DNA of 7,722 nucleotides from Candidatus Tayloriibacteriota bacterium (GTDB lineage: Bacteria; Patescibacteriota; Minisyncoccia; Phycocordibacterales; UBA11359), in assembly GCA_003455555.1 (NCBI GenBank), contig DMQX01000056.1, positions 10,385-18,106 on the forward strand, read 5' to 3'. The notes below the pieces were generated by a model, which had not been told where the DNA came from, searched no databases, and saw only the letters and a list, made by a program, of their open reading frames with translations. The position numbers were made by a program, and so were the translations under genes. Each line of letters starts with the position of its first letter. Position 1 is the stretch's first letter. Shown piece after piece: positions 6,371 through 7,722 of this stretch.

Positions 6371-6964
6371 TGTTTCAACTCTATGTTTTCGAGATCTTAT
6401 GAATTCGCTGGCAACCGGAATTAGTGAAGTGATAACAATTACTACAACAATCGGAATAATGTAGGTATCGATATTTGGAACGCTGCGTCCGAGGAAATAA
6501 CCGCCAAGCGTCATACCTGTTGCCCAAATCGTGCCACCAATAATGTTGTAACCAAGGAATTTTCTATAAGGCATTTTGCCGACACCTGCCATGATAGGTA
6601 CGAAAGTTCTAACCGCCGGAATAAATCGTGCGAATATGATAGCCTTGCCACCATGTTTTAAATAAAATTCGTGTGCCCGTTCAGGGTATTTTTTATTGAA
6701 GAAAAAAGACTTGTCTTTATTGAATATTTTTATACCTATGCGGGCGCCGAACCAATATCCGGTTGTGTCGCCGAGTACTGCCGCTAGCCACGTCAGTATC
6801 ACTAGAGGCACGATGCTGAGCATGCCTTGAGATGCGAGTACCCCTGCGGTAAAAAGAATTGAATCGCCCGGCAAAAAAAAGCCAAAGAATAGGCCGGATT
6901 CAGCGAAAATGATGGCTGTTACACCAAGGATGCCGAAAGTCTGGATTATGTGAGTTATGTCCAT
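6359..6964 (-). CDS. DedA-family membrane protein (VTT/SNARE-associated domain)
   Basis: DedA proteins are inner-membrane transporters. Members of the family recycle undecaprenyl phosphate or phosphatidylethanolamine across the membrane and affect the envelope and proton-motive force. This 201-residue protein is of usual length. It shows AESGLFFGFFLPGDS (21-35), a GD..GYWFGARIG segment (65-77), the hallmark FARFIPAVRTFVPIMAG (111-127), and hydrophobic helices around 8-30, 48-64, 136-158 and 165-187. E22, D34, R113 and R119 have exactly the spacing of the essential E39, D51, R130 and R136 of E. coli YqjA, so it is probably active. The ATG at 6964 has no clear Shine-Dalgarno site. A TAAAAT at 7009-7004 could be its -10. 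It is divergent from the pilB-like gene, and the substrate cannot be told from sequence. Confidence 0.95.
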   Translation of the reverse strand: MDITHIIQTFGILGVTAIIFAESGLFFGFFLPGDSILFTAGVLASQGMLSIVPLVILTWLAAVLGDTTGYWFGARIGIKIFNKDKSFFFNKKYPERAHEFYLKHGGKAIIFARFIPAVRTFVPIMAGVGKMPYRKFLGYNIIGGTIWATGMTLGGYFLGRSVPNIDTYIIPIVVVIVITSLIPVASEFIRSRKHRVETNNK

Positions 6965-6971
6965 CTCAATA

Positions 6972-7011
6972 CTTTAACATATCTTTAGCTTTTCTTTAAC
7001 AGGATTTTAAC
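6972..7011 (+). promoter_or_regulatory. Four 7-base repeats at exact 11-base period: likely response-regulator array
   Basis: The repeats are CTTTAAC (6972-6978), CTTTAGC (6983-6989), CTTTAAC (6994-7000) and TTTTAAC (7005-7011), each followed by a 4-base spacer (ATAT, TTTT, AGGA, TCGC). Seven-base direct repeats with 4-base spacers are the known arrangement of PhoB boxes and close to that of Bacillus PhoP boxes (TTAACA-like). The last repeat ends 10 bases before the -10 of the pilB-like gene, in place of a -35. The array also overlaps the possible DedA-gene promoter, so it could act in both directions. The identity of the regulator is unknown. Confidence 0.6.
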
Positions 7012-7017
7012 TCGCTT

Positions 7018-7027
7018 TGCATACAAT
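7018..7027 (+). promoter_or_regulatory. -10 element of the pilB-like gene, leaderless start
   Basis: TACAAT (7022-7027) is preceded by a TG at 7018-7019, one base off the usual extended -10 position. It ends 6 bases before the ATG at 7034. No -35 is present at 16-18 bases. Transcription should start at or very near the ATG, so the mRNA is probably leaderless. Confidence 0.6.
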
Positions 7028-7033
7028 AGCTGC

Positions 7034-7722
7034 ATGAATACATTGCCGAGCCAGTCACCTTTTAGTTTCACTCTTGTACATGCGACCCCAATCGTGCTTC
7101 AAGTTGACCAGATTATCGATCGAGCCAGAAAAAGTGGAGCGTCTGATATTCATATCGACCCGTTTTCAGAAGAGGTGAGGATCCGTTTTCGCATTGACGG
7201 TATTTTGCATAATATTTGTTCGATGCCGAAATCAACTCACGGAGAGTTTGTCGCGCGGATTAAAATTATTTCTGGTTTAAGAATTGATGAACGTATTGTG
7301 CCGCAAGACGGTCGTTTAACCGTTGGGGACGATCTGGATATTAGAGTGACTATTATTGCTTCATATTATGGTGAAAGTATCGTGATGCGTTTGTTGAGGC
7401 GGACGAAAAGTGTTCAGACCTTGGAGGATTTAGGGTTTTCGGAAAAGGATCAGGAGAAAATGATTCAAGCTTTAAAAGCGCGACAGGGGCTCATTTTGGT
7501 AACAGGTCCGACGGGTTCGGGCAAAACCACAACCTTGTATTCACTTCTGACCTTGGTCGATAATCCGTCGGTTTCAACTGTAACGATAGAGGATCCGGTC
7601 GAGTATGCCATGACTCATGCCCGGCAGATCCAAGTTCAGCAAAAGCGCGGTATTAATTTTGCTAACGGTTTAAGGTCGATATTGCGGCAGGATCCGGACG
7701 TGATCATGGTGGGTGAAATACG
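7034..7722 (+). CDS. pilB: GspE/PilB-type assembly ATPase, 3'-partial
   Basis: This is the cytoplasmic hexameric ATPase that powers type IV pilus or type II secretion pseudopilus assembly; 229 codons are visible before the window ends. After a short N-terminal extension (1-18), the N2 domain runs from about 19 to 115. It includes GASDIHIDP (35-43), RFRIDG (51-56), a segment with PQDGR (90-94) and the YYGESIVMRLL stretch (111-121). The ATPase core follows with Walker A GPTGSGKTT (158-166), the Asp box TIEDPVEY (184-191) and Walker B LRQDPDVIMVGEIR (217-230). The His box and the tetracysteine zinc site would lie beyond the edge. The N1 domain common in PilB and GspE is absent. Motifs favour PilB/GspE over the retraction ATPase PilT. 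The start is supported by the -10 six bases upstream; there is no Shine-Dalgarno site. Confidence 0.93.
   Translation, partial: MNTLPSQSPFSFTLVHATPIVLQVDQIIDRARKSGASDIHIDPFSEEVRIRFRIDGILHNICSMPKSTHGEFVARIKIISGLRIDERIVPQDGRLTVGDDLDIRVTIIASYYGESIVMRLLRRTKSVQTLEDLGFSEKDQEKMIQALKARQGLILVTGPTGSGKTTTLYSLLTLVDNPSVSTVTIEDPVEYAMTHARQIQVQQKRGINFANGLRSILRQDPDVIMVGEI

Noticed and set aside
7034..7722. TGA reassigned to Gly, as in Gracilibacteria and SR1.
   Set aside because: No gene is interrupted by TGA and all are full length in the standard code. The absence of TGA among seven stops is a small sample.

Overview
The window looks like ordinary chromosome of a bacterium with a small, moderately AT-rich genome. 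Candidatus Patescibacteria (CPR) is my best guess. That is inference from several weak signs: near-leaderless gene starts, short intergenic gaps, a GspE/PilB-type ATPase that begins directly in its N2 region, a small two-helix membrane protein paired with a bacterial PH-domain protein, and a long helix-rich protein of no family I recognise. The standard genetic code fits: every visible stop is TAA or TAG, and no gene is interrupted by TGA. I see no tRNA, rRNA, CRISPR array or insertion sequence.

Layout. Positions 1-2310 (+) hold one reading frame, open from the left edge and interrupted once by a TAA at 1312-1314. It is either one long gene broken by a nonsense change or two adjacent proteins. 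Its end converges on typA/bipA (4122-2314, -), with 3 bases between the stop codons. Upstream of typA lie a palindrome and two tandem minus-strand terminators (4146-4310). They separate typA from an unrecognised 335-residue, beta-rich cytoplasmic protein (5364-4357, -), which has its own strong Shine-Dalgarno site. A divergent promoter region (5378-5498) then leads rightward into a two-gene unit: a 76-residue membrane protein and a membrane-anchored bPH2-domain protein (5499-6339). This unit converges on a DedA-family membrane protein (6964-6359, -). The last gene, a GspE/PilB-type assembly ATPase (7034 to the right edge, +), is divergent from the DedA gene.

The most interesting signal is in the 69-base gap between the DedA gene and the pilB-like gene. 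Four 7-base repeats of the form CTTTAAC occur exactly every 11 bases. The last ends 10 bases before a -10 hexamer that has no good -35, and that hexamer sits 6 bases before the pilB start. This is the layout of a PhoB/OmpR-family response-regulator array at an activator-dependent promoter.

Functionally the window mixes translation/ribosome assembly under stress (TypA), envelope lipid handling (DedA family), membrane proteins of unknown role, and type IV pilus or type II secretion energy supply. Apart from the 5499-6339 pair, I see no operon linking them.
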